A stretch of 64,000 nt of DNA from a virus. Shown here in pieces: positions 16,230 through 23,428 of this stretch. The notes below the pieces were generated by a model. That model saw only the letters and a list, made by a program, of their open reading frames with translations. It ran no database searches and had not been told where the DNA came from. The translations under genes and the position numbers were made by a program. The stretch lies in IMG/VR virus record IMGVR_UViG_3300017991_000085, positions 26,698-90,697 of that record, one strand, 5' to 3'. Position 1 is the stretch's first letter. Each line of letters opens with the position of its first letter.

Positions 16230-16532
16230 TCAAGAGAAAGATCCAGCTAAAAGTACATAGATTACAAAGCTGTTCCACAGTATAATCGCCCCATGCAAAA
16301 CCCCAAGGATTCCAAGAGCGTAGACAGCTTTAGGGTAGTATTTGGCCGTTAGTCCTAAAATTGCTACTACCCAGCAAAATAATAGTAACAAAGCCCAATC
16401 AACCCCTATTAGCCTCATCAGATAATTCGCTATTGGATTGGCCTCGCTCCCACCCATGCCTAGCGCAATTCGCGTTAAATACACATCAAGAAACTTAAGC
16501 ATTATGTTGAGAGCTAATAGTTGTTTGATCAT
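16230..16532 (-). CDS. DUF5658-like membrane protein
   Basis: 100 residues with three hydrophobic segments. The stretch LKFLDVYLTRIALGMGGSEA followed by NPI is the signature of the DUF5658 family of small bacterial membrane proteins with unknown role. It is the first gene after the structured RNA at 16551-16678 and has AAAGGAAAGGG upstream. Confidence 0.6.
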   Translation of the reverse strand: MIKQLLALNIMLKFLDVYLTRIALGMGGSEANPIANYLMRLIGVDWALLLLFCWVVAILGLTAKYYPKAVYALGILGVLHGAIILWNSFVIYVLLAGSFS

Positions 16533-16550
16533 TCCCTTTCCTTTTTCTGT

Positions 16551-16678
16551 GTACTCGGCCCGATGGACGTGTTAGGACGGCCATCGGGTGGACGTATTCG
16601 CAGAGGCCATAGAGAGTGGCGGTTTTCTATGGCTTACCCTAACACCTAACCGTCCGATCCGCCTACAGACCCGAGCAC
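16551..16678 (-). ncRNA. Structured RNA candidate with pseudoknot
   Basis: The gap 16533-16701 holds a strongly folded element. Closing stem 16551-16558/16671-16678 (8 bp); hairpin 16559-16566/16581-16588 (8 bp); its loop (16569-16576) pairs with 16638-16645 (8 bp), a pseudoknot; hairpin 16607-16613/16626-16632 (7 bp). The one non-Watson-Crick pair of the closing stem is G-U only if the minus strand is transcribed, so the RNA probably runs with the genes. It follows prs and precedes a membrane-protein gene. No known class recognised. Confidence 0.6.
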
Positions 16679-16701
16679 TATATTTGAGCACACGCCTCCG
16701 C

Positions 16702-17670
16702 TTATTTATAGTCATACAAATCACCTATTGATGTATCGGTATGGACACACGAAATCGCCTGAGCAAGAAGTCTAGCTACCGATATAATCTGAATCTTATC
16801 AGAGTTTTCGATTCGTTCTTCAAGCTTAATTGTATCGGTTATAATTAATTCTGTTAATGATTCGGACCGTTCTATTCTATCCATTGTCCATCCGGAAAGT
16901 ACCGGATGGGTAACTGCTGCCCTTACATCTTCCGCTCCTTTTTCTTTCAACACGTCGGCCGCTAAAAGCAGCGTTCCGGCCGTATCACACATATCATCAA
17001 GAATAAAAATATCTCTTCCCTTCACATCTCCAATAATCTCCATCGTCTCAATTTTATTATGCTCATTCCGCCTCTTACTCATCACCGCCAAAGGGACACC
17101 TAAATGTTTAGCAAATATGTGAGCCCTCCCCGCGCCTCCAGCATCTGGCGAAACAATTGTAAGCTTATCGTCCCATGAATAGCGCTCTTCAATGTATTGA
17201 ACAAATAATGGGCCGGCTAAAAGATGATCAACTGGAATGTTGAAGAAACCTTGGATTTGCGGTGAATGAAGATCAATAGTAATCACTCGATCTGCTCCTG
17301 AAACCGTGATCAGATCTGCTACTAATTTAGCTGTGATAGCTGTTCGAGGGGAAGTCTTGCGATCTTGTCTTGCATACCCGAAGTAAGGAATTACAGCCGT
17401 CACTCTACCAGCTGAAGCTCTCTTTAGGGCATCGATTATGATTAGAAGCTCCATTAAGGTTTCATTGGCAGGCGAGCTAGTGGATTGAACAACGAACACA
17501 TCCTCTCCTCTCACGCTTTCCTCTACCTTTACAAATAACTCTTTGTCGTCGAAGCGCCTTCCCGACATCTGGCCCAGAGTAACGCAACGACTAAGCAAAA
17601 CGCTCAAATCCACAACTACACCGCTAGCAAGACTCATGGAAGCAGTTCCACAGAAAACTTTGATACCCAT
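16702..17670 (-). CDS. prs: Ribose-phosphate pyrophosphokinase (PRPP synthetase)
   Basis: 322 residues, full length for class I enzymes. It makes PRPP from ribose 5-phosphate and ATP for nucleotide, NAD and histidine synthesis. Visible motifs: VIPYFGYARQDRK (~residue 95), TIDLHSPQIQGFF (~132), SPDAGGAGRA (~173), the flexible KRRNEHN loop and the PRPP loop LDDMCDTAGTL (~223). Nothing key is missing. Ten bases after a radical SAM gene and ahead of the structured RNA. No phosphoribosyltransferase lies beside it, so it may simply boost nucleotide supply. Confidence 0.93.
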   Translation of the reverse strand: MGIKVFCGTASMSLASGVVVDLSVLLSRCVTLGQMSGRRFDDKELFVKVEESVRGEDVFVVQSTSSPANETLMELLIIIDALKRASAGRVTAVIPYFGYARQDRKTSPRTAITAKLVADLITVSGADRVITIDLHSPQIQGFFNIPVDHLLAGPLFVQYIEERYSWDDKLTIVSPDAGGAGRAHIFAKHLGVPLAVMSKRRNEHNKIETMEIIGDVKGRDIFILDDMCDTAGTLLLAADVLKEKGAEDVRAAVTHPVLSGWTMDRIERSESLTELIITDTIKLEERIENSDKIQIISVARLLAQAISCVHTDTSIGDLYDYK

Positions 17671-17679
17671 TTCTTCTCC

Positions 17680-18504
17680 TCAAAAAATAATACTTGCCGG
17701 AGTATCCCAGCTTGTATACATATGTCCATCTTCAGCAAAAATCAAGCTTCGGATATCATTTGTTCTATTACAGCTTTGCATACACGTGTCAATATGCATC
17801 ACCGAAATTCCTTCGTAATCATAGACGCGCCCGCCATGGACCATCTCGCGCACCAAATCAAGACCTGCCTCATTCATTTGCTCTACATATTTATAATACA
17901 AGCTTTGTGGGGCAAATTTTTCAATCCACCCTCTAGTCCCCCAACCTCCCGACATACGTTGAGGACACATAATTCGTCGCAACGAGAATTGTCTAACCTT
18001 TGTTCGCTTACACTCCTCAATCATTCTTTGAAAAGTATCCTGAGCATTAAGAATGCTCGTTACATTCATCGCCACTCTAACTGTTATTCCTTCCTTATCG
18101 AGATAGTCAAACAACTTCTCGAACTTCTGAAAGTCATTCATACAATCAAACGAGAAAGCAACAACATTGAACTTGAGGTCGCTAAACTGCGTAAGAAATT
18201 TAACATCATTCTCCTCGAATCGATTCAAGAGACGAAGTCCGTTTGTTTGGACTTCGAGAGGAAAATCGTTGAACTGAGTGGTAAAATAGAACAAATCATC
18301 CCAGTTCATAAAAGGCTCGCCCTTGCCAGTAATCAAAACACACGCCACACCGGCAAGCTTAGCCATCATACGAACCTTACGAATATTTACGCCCATACGA
18401 TAGATGTTAGGCGTAACTTCTGGAGTCATATTACTTACGCAATATGCACACTTCTTATCACATCCCTTATTCGGCAGACAAATCGTCAGACTTTGCGCCT
18501 TCAT
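17680..18504 (-). CDS. Radical SAM protein of unknown function
   Basis: 274 residues. The CxxxCxxC cluster motif is in KGCDKKCAYCVSN (residues ~14-23), GKGEPFMNW (~60) is the GGE-like SAM-binding motif, and the middle has the strand pattern of a partial TIM barrel (VQTNGLRLL, VVAFSFDCM). Two C-terminal cysteine sites (IDTCMQSC) could bind an auxiliary cluster. It is not QueE-like: that family has a longer first cysteine spacing and a different N-terminus. It sits directly before prs. Substrate unknown. Confidence 0.8.
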   Translation of the reverse strand: MKAQSLTICLPNKGCDKKCAYCVSNMTPEVTPNIYRMGVNIRKVRMMAKLAGVACVLITGKGEPFMNWDDLFYFTTQFNDFPLEVQTNGLRLLNRFEENDVKFLTQFSDLKFNVVAFSFDCMNDFQKFEKLFDYLDKEGITVRVAMNVTSILNAQDTFQRMIEECKRTKVRQFSLRRIMCPQRMSGGWGTRGWIEKFAPQSLYYKYVEQMNEAGLDLVREMVHGGRVYDYEGISVMHIDTCMQSCNRTNDIRSLIFAEDGHMYTSWDTPASIIF

Positions 18505-18982
18505 TTTTCTCCTCCTCGATAACAGTATCAGTCAATAGATCAAGCTTAACGATCCGAATCTTATTCATATCTTTGGCCCCATATCGCGTATAATCTCTTC
18601 CTCCGTCAATCATTGCTTCGTTTGGGCACCCACAAGTGTGATAATGGTGTCGGCAGACGCTATATAATACCACATCACACTCCAAACAATGAATAGCATT
18701 CTGATAGCGATATTTTTCCATTTCATCTTTATCCATTCCGCCTACAACTAGATGTCCAGGAGCATCCTCATCTAGTCCAATAAAAGTGTACGGATACTCC
18801 ATGAACAAGAGCATGTAATCTTTATGATTCTTCTCACGATTAGGATTCGCATTATGATAAACAGCAACAGGTCTATCCCAATTACGAACGCTGAATTCAT
18901 TGATGAAGGTCAAGTCCCCTTCAAACTTCTCATAGACCTTTTTGTGATTAAAACCATACCAGTCTATCTTCTTAACTTTCAC
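18467..18982 (-). CDS. Phage protein with zinc-binding CxxC/HH motif
   Basis: 171 residues. The C-terminal half has HCLECDVVLYSVCRHHYHTCGC followed by IDGGRDYTRYG; this pattern (CxxC, R-H-H, CxC, then DGGxDY) is widespread in small phage proteins and is probably a zinc fold. The N-terminal half (VKKIDWYGFNHKKVYEKF) is not recognised. Overlaps the radical SAM gene by 38 bases. Function unknown. Confidence 0.6.
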   Translation of the reverse strand: MKVKKIDWYGFNHKKVYEKFEGDLTFINEFSVRNWDRPVAVYHNANPNREKNHKDYMLLFMEYPYTFIGLDEDAPGHLVVGGMDKDEMEKYRYQNAIHCLECDVVLYSVCRHHYHTCGCPNEAMIDGGRDYTRYGAKDMNKIRIVKLDLLTDTVIEEEKNEGAKSDDLSAE

Positions 18983-19317
18983 CAGCGTTCCTCCTCATAT
19001 TTGTTAATTTCCTCAAGCTTATATTTCTCCTTCAACCACTCTTCAACCAGCTCTTTGAGAGTAAACAGCTCGCTAAAGGCCTGGACAATCTTGCGGGCCT
19101 TTTCAACAACATCTCTTTGATTATTTTTCAGCTCATTGATCTGTAGCTCAAGGCGTCCAATTTTGGCATCTTTATTCTTAACCTGACGCTCGAGTGTGAT
19201 AAGCTGCTTCTTTACATCTTTTTTAAGCTGGGCTTCAATCTCGGCATATGTTTCGGCCGGAACCGATACCTTGACTGTCTTAGCCTTCATTATTCTCCCC
19301 CTCCAAGTATCTACCAT
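18979..19317 (-). CDS. Coiled-coil protein
   Basis: 112 residues. Basic N-terminus, then ~90 residues of coiled coil (ERQVKNKDAKIGRLELQINE). ATGA overlap with the next gene; the first residues overlap the upstream gene by 38 bases, so the true start may be the internal Met at MKAKTVKV. No family recognised. Confidence 0.5.
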   Translation of the reverse strand: MVDTWRGRIMKAKTVKVSVPAETYAEIEAQLKKDVKKQLITLERQVKNKDAKIGRLELQINELKNNQRDVVEKARKIVQAFSELFTLKELVEEWLKEKYKLEEINKYEEERW

Positions 19318-19501
19318 TTAAGGTTTCCTCCTGCTGTAAATCTTGTTCTGCTAATTGAAGAGCAGTTTCAAGCGCTTCCTCAGCTCGTGCCAAATATTCA
19401 TCAACAACATCAAGAGGGCGTGCATAATCAACCTCAGCAATAACTTTCAGGTTTTCCTTAATCTTGGCTACCCTTTTTTGATACCACTTGAGTTTTTTCA
19501 T
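19280..19501 (-). CDS. Small helical hypothetical protein
   Basis: 73 residues, helical and charged (WYQKRVAKIKENLKVIAEVD, then YLARAEEALETALQLAEQD). It is the first gene after the tRNA and shares a run of coupled genes. No family recognised. Confidence 0.5.
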   Translation of the reverse strand: MKKLKWYQKRVAKIKENLKVIAEVDYARPLDVVDEYLARAEEALETALQLAEQDLQQEETLNGRYLEGENNEG

Positions 19502-19583
19502 TTTTAAGCCCTCCTCGCCGGCCTAATATCTCGAATGGAAAATCTAAATCTATCATACCGACTCTGTGTTATTGACTTCTCAA

Positions 19584-19656
19584 CTCCGGGGATAGGATTC
19601 GAACCTATATATTTCTGATTAACAGTCAGACTCATTGCCAGTTATGATACCCCGGA
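19584..19656 (-). tRNA. tRNA-Asn (GTT)
   Basis: 73 bases, full cloverleaf on the minus strand: acceptor TCCGGGG/CCCCGGA (7 bp), D stem TCAT/ATGA, anticodon stem TCTGA/TCAGA with loop CTGTTAA (anticodon GTT), 5-base variable loop, T stem ATAGG/CCTAT with loop TTCGAAT, discriminator G. CCA is not encoded. The 5' half overlaps the end of an endonuclease gene, whose TAA stop is formed by anticodon base 36 and A37-A38. Confidence 0.92.
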
Positions 19657-20080
19657 ATTCAGAAGTCAATTCATATTTTTCAGCCCAATTAATCCCCTTT
19701 TTTTGATTATTTTTAGGCTTGTTTATTCTCAAAAAAGCTCCATTAGCACTACAAGTTTTAACCGGAATAACATAAATATTATCATTCTCTGGACAATATA
19801 CTGCAAACAAATTGCAGCTATTTTTATAATCCATTTTCTTAGCTCTTTTTCCAGATCCAGAGAAATTATAAGTATAAAAATGAATTACTCCTCTTTTTAA
19901 TCGACCAGTCTTAATCTGAATCTTTAGTAATTTCCCCTCCATATCTGCGATTAGATCATACCTTTGATTATCTCCGAATGGAATAGATACAGTTATTCCC
20001 AACTCAATAAATCTTGATATAACTTTGGCTTCAGAAATATCGCCAATCTGTTTTGTATTGTTCCTCATAATATTAACCAC
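19619..20080 (-). CDS. PD-(D/E)XK endonuclease, group I intron-type
   Basis: 153 residues from GTG at 20080, or 149 from an ATG at 20068 that overlaps the upstream stop. The nuclease core is visible: KQIGDISEAKVISRFIELG, YDLIADMEGKLLKIQIKTGR (D then x-x-K within IQIKTGR) and NLFAVYCPENDNIYVIP. It matches the PDDEXK_5 family typified by I-Ssp6803I, a homing enzyme for a tRNA intron. The last 12 codons lie inside the tRNA-Asn gene. Likely a free-standing homing endonuclease; a repair role is possible. Confidence 0.75.
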   Translation of the reverse strand: MVNIMRNNTKQIGDISEAKVISRFIELGITVSIPFGDNQRYDLIADMEGKLLKIQIKTGRLKRGVIHFYTYNFSGSGKRAKKMDYKNSCNLFAVYCPENDNIYVIPVKTCSANGAFLRINKPKNNQKKGINWAEKYELTSEFRGIITGNESDC

Positions 20081-20271
20081 TCGCCAGCACTCTCCTCCTT
20101 CTCTTCGTCCACCTCAATGCACTCAATTATACAAATTCCCCCTATTAACATATAACTGAGATCAACATCCCACGAGTTATCAACGGTCGTCCAATAATCA
20201 TCTTCGCCGAAACGATATCGATATTTCTTCACACAACCCCATGTCGTTGGTACATCGCTCTCGCATCGAAT
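20065..20271 (-). CDS. Small hypothetical protein, start uncertain
   Basis: An open frame encodes KIRCESDVPTTWGCVKKYRY and on to EEKEESAGEWLIL, ending in TGA overlapped by the endonuclease ATG (ATGA), which argues it is real. No ATG is available. The frame could start at ATT (20271), which has GAGG 7 bases upstream, or at GTG (20232), giving 68 or 55 residues. The sequence has natural composition and an acidic C-terminus. Unknown function. Confidence 0.45.
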   Translation of the reverse strand: MRCESDVPTTWGCVKKYRYRFGEDDYWTTVDNSWDVDLSYMLIGGICIIECIEVDEEKEESAGEWLIL

Positions 20272-20283
20272 CTTTTTTCCTCA

Positions 20284-20427
20284 CTAACGCCTACGGCGCC
20301 TATCTGGAATAAGCTGAATCAAGAATAAAAGACACGCTGCGATTCCTACGCCCATTTTGTCTCCAAAACAATACCCGATAATCAAACCGAGAACGATAAT
20401 TGCGACTCCAGTTGGATTCCAATTCAT
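20284..20427 (-). CDS. Small membrane protein
   Basis: 47 residues, too short for usual ORF cut-offs. MNWNPTGVAIIVLGLIIGYC begins a first transmembrane helix, VGIAACLLFLIQLI forms a second, and the end is five arginines. Its ATG overlaps the upstream TGA and GAGGAAAACAA precedes it. A small hairpin membrane protein of unknown role. Confidence 0.6.
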   Translation of the reverse strand: MNWNPTGVAIIVLGLIIGYCFGDKMGVGIAACLLFLIQLIPDRRRRR

Positions 20428-20702
20428 TTGTTTTCCTCCTCGTATTCAATTCTTGTACACCCAGCATTTGGCATACCGAAATCCTCCAACGGGCCAAACT
20501 CATTTTCCCCGAGCATATATCCTTCATAATACAGTTCTCCGTCATCGTCGAACATCTTGAACTTCCTACCGCGGGCAGTTATATGATCGTCATCAAAAGG
20601 GCATCCATACGGTCCCGAAATTCCAACTGCGTTACAGTTAGTCTTCAGCGGAGCTTTTGAGTCCGCAATATGATCCTTTGTAATAACCCAACCGTATTCC
20701 AT
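20424..20702 (-). CDS. Hypothetical protein
   Basis: 92 residues from MEYGWVITKDHIADSK. I prefer this ATG to an earlier one because GAGGAG lies 6 bases upstream and it clears the neighbouring gene. The body contains GPYGCPFDDDHITARGRKFK and MFDDDGELYYEGYM, a pattern common in short phage proteins that look like compact beta folds. Not recognised. Confidence 0.55.
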   Translation of the reverse strand: MEYGWVITKDHIADSKAPLKTNCNAVGISGPYGCPFDDDHITARGRKFKMFDDDGELYYEGYMLGENEFGPLEDFGMPNAGCTRIEYEEENK

Positions 20703-20715
20703 CTTTATCTCCTCT

Positions 20716-20904
20716 TTACGCTGCAATTTGCTTTTCTGCAAACCGAGCTGCGTCCGCATAATTGGTAAATGTTTTATACTCGCTCTCGATATGTCGATCA
20801 ACTCTCACATAAAATGTGTGCTCGTTGAGCTTAAGAATCTGGACAAAATGACCGCGGGTGTTCTCGCCTCTCCAAACCTCTGACTGGTGATAGTTGTTTT
20901 TCAT
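20716..20904 (-). CDS. Small hypothetical protein
   Basis: 62 residues, beta-beta-alpha-like: HFVQILKLNEHTFYVRVDRH followed by TFTNYADAARFAEKQI. Good AGGAGG site. Function unknown. Confidence 0.5.
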   Translation of the reverse strand: MKNNYHQSEVWRGENTRGHFVQILKLNEHTFYVRVDRHIESEYKTFTNYADAARFAEKQIAA

Positions 20905-20916
20905 AAATCCTCCTCA

Positions 20917-21273
20917 CTAATCAAGCGTGATCTCATCACGCGTTTTAAGCTGAAAATCCCAACCGCTCAACACATACGTGTCCTCTTTCTCAACATCTTC
21001 GTTCACCTTGCTCCCGACTCGGTTACCACAAAACAGCGAGGTGAAATCCGATCCAACAATCACACCAGGCATCTCAACAAAAAAATCAGCCCCTGGTTTT
21101 TCCTGATAAACTGGATACCAGCCGGGCTGTACTTCAATGTTCGTGTACCACGCCTCTACCTCATAGTAGCGTGTAAAGACTGTTTCCTCATTCACGTGAA
21201 ACCAGCCGATGCGCTTAAACTCAACCTCGACCGAATGACCGTCCCGAATAAGCTTGCGAGTGATTTTTTCCAT
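20917..21273 (-). CDS. Hypothetical protein
   Basis: 118 residues, beta-rich, with RKLIRDGHSVEVEFKRIGWF and EVEAWYTNIEVQPGWYPVYQ. It is the first gene after the strong promoter at 21298-21326 and is preceded by GGGGAGGAC, so it is probably well expressed early. Not recognised. Confidence 0.55.
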   Translation of the reverse strand: MEKITRKLIRDGHSVEVEFKRIGWFHVNEETVFTRYYEVEAWYTNIEVQPGWYPVYQEKPGADFFVEMPGVIVGSDFTSLFCGNRVGSKVNEDVEKEDTYVLSGWDFQLKTRDEITLD

Positions 21274-21297
21274 TTGATGTCCTCCCCTCTTTCTTAT

Positions 21298-21326
21298 ATT
21301 ATAGCTGATTTCGCAGAAAAAGGCAA
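21298..21326 (-). promoter_or_regulatory. Canonical sigma-70 promoter (early-type)
   Basis: On the minus strand TTGCCT (21326-21321), 17-base spacer, TATAAT (21303-21298) followed by ATAA. Shares TTGC(C/A).TTTTT and TATAATATAA with the promoters at 36762 and 61029. Drives 20917-21273 and the genes to its left. Confidence 0.75.
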
Positions 21327-21337
21327 GGACTTTTTTG

Positions 21338-21541
21338 TCAAGAATGAATATTTTTTGTGCGATCCTCTAACACTGTGATTTCATTAGCTAATTCATCTCT
21401 ACGTTCTTTGAGCTTAGCTTTGAATTGATCTGAGCTCTTATCTAGCTTAGCACAGCGTCTCGGTATATGATTGGGATCATTGAAGAATTTACGAGCTCGC
21501 TCCAAAGCACTAACTCTACGTTTTTCTTGGTTTTTCTTCAT
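21338..21541 (-). CDS. Small basic helical protein
   Basis: 67 residues, rich in K, R and E (VSALERARKFFNDPNHIPRR, then LKERRDELANEITVLED). ATGA overlap with the next upstream gene. It ends inside the promoter region at 21298-21326. No family recognised. Confidence 0.5.
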   Translation of the reverse strand: MKKNQEKRRVSALERARKFFNDPNHIPRRCAKLDKSSDQFKAKLKERRDELANEITVLEDRTKNIHS

Positions 21542-21699
21542 TTCTCATCTCCCTCCTCATAGGTAATAAGAACCTTAACTTTACCTTGAAACTCGCCAGG
21601 GATATCGGGATTATCATCCCACATCTCGCTAATATCTCTTTCCATATCATAGATATCTTCAAAACCGTAATATATTTTCTCAAAGAGAATCTTCTTCAT
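21538..21699 (-). CDS. Small acidic protein
   Basis: 53 residues, missed by length cut-offs. MKKILFEKIYYGFEDIYDME, then an acidic middle and a beta-like VKVLITYEEG end. Coupled by ATGA at both ends (21538-21541 and 21696-21699), which supports it being a gene. Function unknown. Confidence 0.6.
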   Translation of the reverse strand: MKKILFEKIYYGFEDIYDMERDISEMWDDNPDIPGEFQGKVKVLITYEEGDEK

Positions 21700-22199
21700 G
21701 CTGCTTCTCTCCTCATTATCTTAAACCTGAGAAACCATGCTGACGGCGATTCCAATCGACGCTCTACTACATAATGATGTTTGAGGATTTCCGCCATATC
21801 GCCCCAGCTTATCTTACTCTCAGCTCTTTTCTCTCCTCCATCTTTATTAACTACAGTATATTCCTTTTTAGCCGGATCATAATCAACGATCAGAAGATAG
21901 TGACTATTATCAAGAGGATCGAGTCTATATGACAAAACAATAATCCCGCCTTCTCTAAGATGATTGTTAATATCGAGAATCCCAGGCCAATTTTTACGGG
22001 TAGTAGTCATGAGCTTAGACATGCTTCTAATGGCGCTAGTAAAATCATTCCAAGAACAACCGTTAGGATAGGTGCATTTACAAAGTCTTTGAAAGCGTTT
22101 TAGATCTTTATAGGTATACTTAAATCCGGCCCACTTGAGCGCATTAATCAAAGCAACCGGCCCGCAACTGTAGGTGTCTTTTTGCTTAATATACCTCAT
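21696..22199 (-). CDS. C39-like papain-fold peptidase
   Basis: 167 residues. The N-terminus has the C39 signature, KQKDTYSCGPVALINALKWA (Cys12), and NSHYLLIVDYD (~residue 100) supplies the His, with a following Asp/Asn-containing strand VVNKDGG. C39 peptidases cut leader peptides at double-glycine sites; stand-alone relatives process or inactivate other substrates. There is no membrane or transporter domain, so it acts in the cytoplasm. Target unknown. Confidence 0.7.
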   Translation of the reverse strand: MRYIKQKDTYSCGPVALINALKWAGFKYTYKDLKRFQRLCKCTYPNGCSWNDFTSAIRSMSKLMTTTRKNWPGILDINNHLREGGIIVLSYRLDPLDNSHYLLIVDYDPAKKEYTVVNKDGGEKRAESKISWGDMAEILKHHYVVERRLESPSAWFLRFKIMRREAA

Positions 22200-22416
22200 T
22201 ATCTTTCCTCAGTTTTTCTAGTATTTTTTGTTTGGCCTTTTCATCAAATTTGGGCTTTGTACATTGATCTCTCATGAAGAGGCGATAGCACTCCGGACTG
22301 CAAAGGTGTAATATTCCCACCTGAGTTTTAAGATGCACAAATCCTTTAGGCAATGGCTTAAAAGATGTCACCATTTTTTTACACCAATCGCATTCATACC
22401 CCTCGCCTTTAATCAT
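22186..22416 (-). CDS. Zinc-finger protein
   Basis: 76 residues from MIKGEGYECDWC, a start fixed by the ATGA overlap with the upstream gene. CDWCKK and, ~25 residues on, HLCSPECYRLF make a CxxC...CxxxC treble-clef-like zinc site. The C-terminal half is basic and helical. Possibly nucleic-acid binding. Confidence 0.6.
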   Translation of the reverse strand: MIKGEGYECDWCKKMVTSFKPLPKGFVHLKTQVGILHLCSPECYRLFMRDQCTKPKFDEKAKQKILEKLRKDNEVY

Positions 22417-22667
22417 TTCTTTTCCCAATCTTCCCAGTTTTGGCCTAACATCTTCATTGCCTTCTTGCAAATATCTTGACCAGCCATTTGAGTATCTCTC
22501 CAGTTACCATTCCACATGGCATCGCACATTTCAGCTATCGCACGCCAAGAATAGTTATGCTCCATATACATCCTGCGAATCCAGTTAGCTTGCCGCCTTG
22601 TCATGTCTTCGAAGTTATCGTCCCACCTAGGCATTTTATTCAGGAACCTCGACCTTTTCATTCTCAT
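22413..22667 (-). CDS. Small HTH-like protein
   Basis: 84 residues from the ATG that overlaps the upstream TAA (TAATG), with AGGGG before it. The helical core RRQANWIRRMYMEHNYSWRA followed by IAEMCDAMWNG resembles the short HTH proteins of phages with an NYSWRxIA turn. May bind nucleic acid; not proven. Confidence 0.55.
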   Translation of the reverse strand: MRMKRSRFLNKMPRWDDNFEDMTRRQANWIRRMYMEHNYSWRAIAEMCDAMWNGNWRDTQMAGQDICKKAMKMLGQNWEDWEKK

Positions 22668-22849
22668 TACCACCCCTCGGTCCTCCGTTCCTCGTCCTCT
22701 CTCTCCTCTGAATGCTCTTGACAGCATTTCATTGAACAATAGTGGTATTGGCGCTTCTTGCCTCGGATTACGATAGGCTTCATAATTTGTTCATAATCCA
22801 GAACTTTTCTACATTGATCGCAAATATTGCAGTATAGCTTTTCTACCAT
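22667..22849 (-). CDS. Zinc-binding small protein
   Basis: 60 residues from MVEKLYCNICDQC, ATG preceded by AGTAGGGGAC. Cysteine pairs CNICDQC and YCSMKCC form a zinc site. A longer version starting with a basic segment at 22918 (TTG) is possible. The 119 bases 22850-22968 otherwise show no gene. Confidence 0.5.
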   Translation of the reverse strand: MVEKLYCNICDQCRKVLDYEQIMKPIVIRGKKRQYHYCSMKCCQEHSEEREDEERRTEGW

Positions 22850-22968
22850 GTCCCCTACTTTCTTTATACAGCAACTGTCTCGTCCACGCCGTCTGTTTTT
22901 ATATTTTTTACGGCTCAAGGATGGTCCGCTAAATTATTTTATATGCGGAAGACCCTGACAGACGATTG

Positions 22969-23196
22969 CTATTTTTTAATTTGATTCCAATTGAGACCTT
23001 TCTTAATAACACTAACCCCGCCAGTCCTTAGACAAATCCAAGTCGTTCGTCCACATTTGTTACAGTGGTAGACTGTATTGAATTTGTCACAAACGTAATT
23101 CCAATCCGACTCCCCACAGCCGCAAACCGTCCTATAATTATCCTGTTGTTCGGCTCTCCAGCTTTTGATATGCTGTTTAATTGTTGTGTTCTTCAT
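22969..23196 (-). CDS. Zinc-ribbon protein
   Basis: 75 residues. CGCGESDW and YHCNKCGRTTW form the two knuckles of a zinc ribbon, with a basic helical N-terminus (QHIKSWRAEQQDNYR). Overlaps the next gene by 20 bases. Function unknown. Confidence 0.55.
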   Translation of the reverse strand: MKNTTIKQHIKSWRAEQQDNYRTVCGCGESDWNYVCDKFNTVYHCNKCGRTTWICLRTGGVSVIKKGLNWNQIKK

Positions 23197-23404
23197 CCCA
23201 TCCGCCTTCTGCTATTTGGTTGTCAATAAATTTGAACAGCTTTTCGTGCCTACCTATCTTGATCATATCGAGTGGGCTAATTCCTCCGAGAAGCGGGTTT
23301 GGCGTTTCGAACCAAAGTATGCCTTTTGCGTAACCGAGCACGCGCTCCACCTTCTTGTGGTATTTATTAACGCGCCTTTGTAGCTCGTATGGATCTTCTT
23401 TCAT
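23177..23404 (-). CDS. Orphan MbcA/ParS/Xre antitoxin toxin-binding domain
   Basis: 75 residues. The core WFETPNPLLGGISPLDMIKI through FIDNQIAEG is the DUF2384 signature of MbcA/ParS/Xre antitoxins (W, PNP.L.G..P), the part that contacts RES-type toxins. The usual N-terminal DNA-binding region is almost absent (about 25 residues precede the core) and there is no toxin gene nearby. It may neutralise a host toxin such as an NAD-degrading RES enzyme. That role is inferred. Confidence 0.7.
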   Translation of the reverse strand: MKEDPYELQRRVNKYHKKVERVLGYAKGILWFETPNPLLGGISPLDMIKIGRHEKLFKFIDNQIAEGGWDEEHNN

Positions 23405-23428
23405 GATATTATCTATAGGTGTAAACGC

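Noticed and set aside
16702-17670. ADP-ribose pyrophosphate synthetase of an NAD-rebuilding anti-defence pathway
   Set aside because: The sequence matches ordinary PRPP synthetase along its full length and no partner nicotinamide transferase gene is nearby.
17680-18504. QueE of the deazaguanine pathway
   Set aside because: The cysteine spacing is CxxxCxxC near the N-terminus, and the QueE N-terminal pattern is absent. The gene is also 43 kb away from the module.
17722-18522. 266-codon plus-strand frame
   Set aside because: It mirrors the radical SAM gene on the opposite strand, lacks a plausible ribosome binding site and has unnatural composition. No plus-strand gene is supported in the window.
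20300-20545. 81-codon frame on the minus strand
   Set aside because: It is an out-of-frame reading across the 20284-20427 and 20424-20702 genes; those have ribosome binding sites and ATGA coupling.
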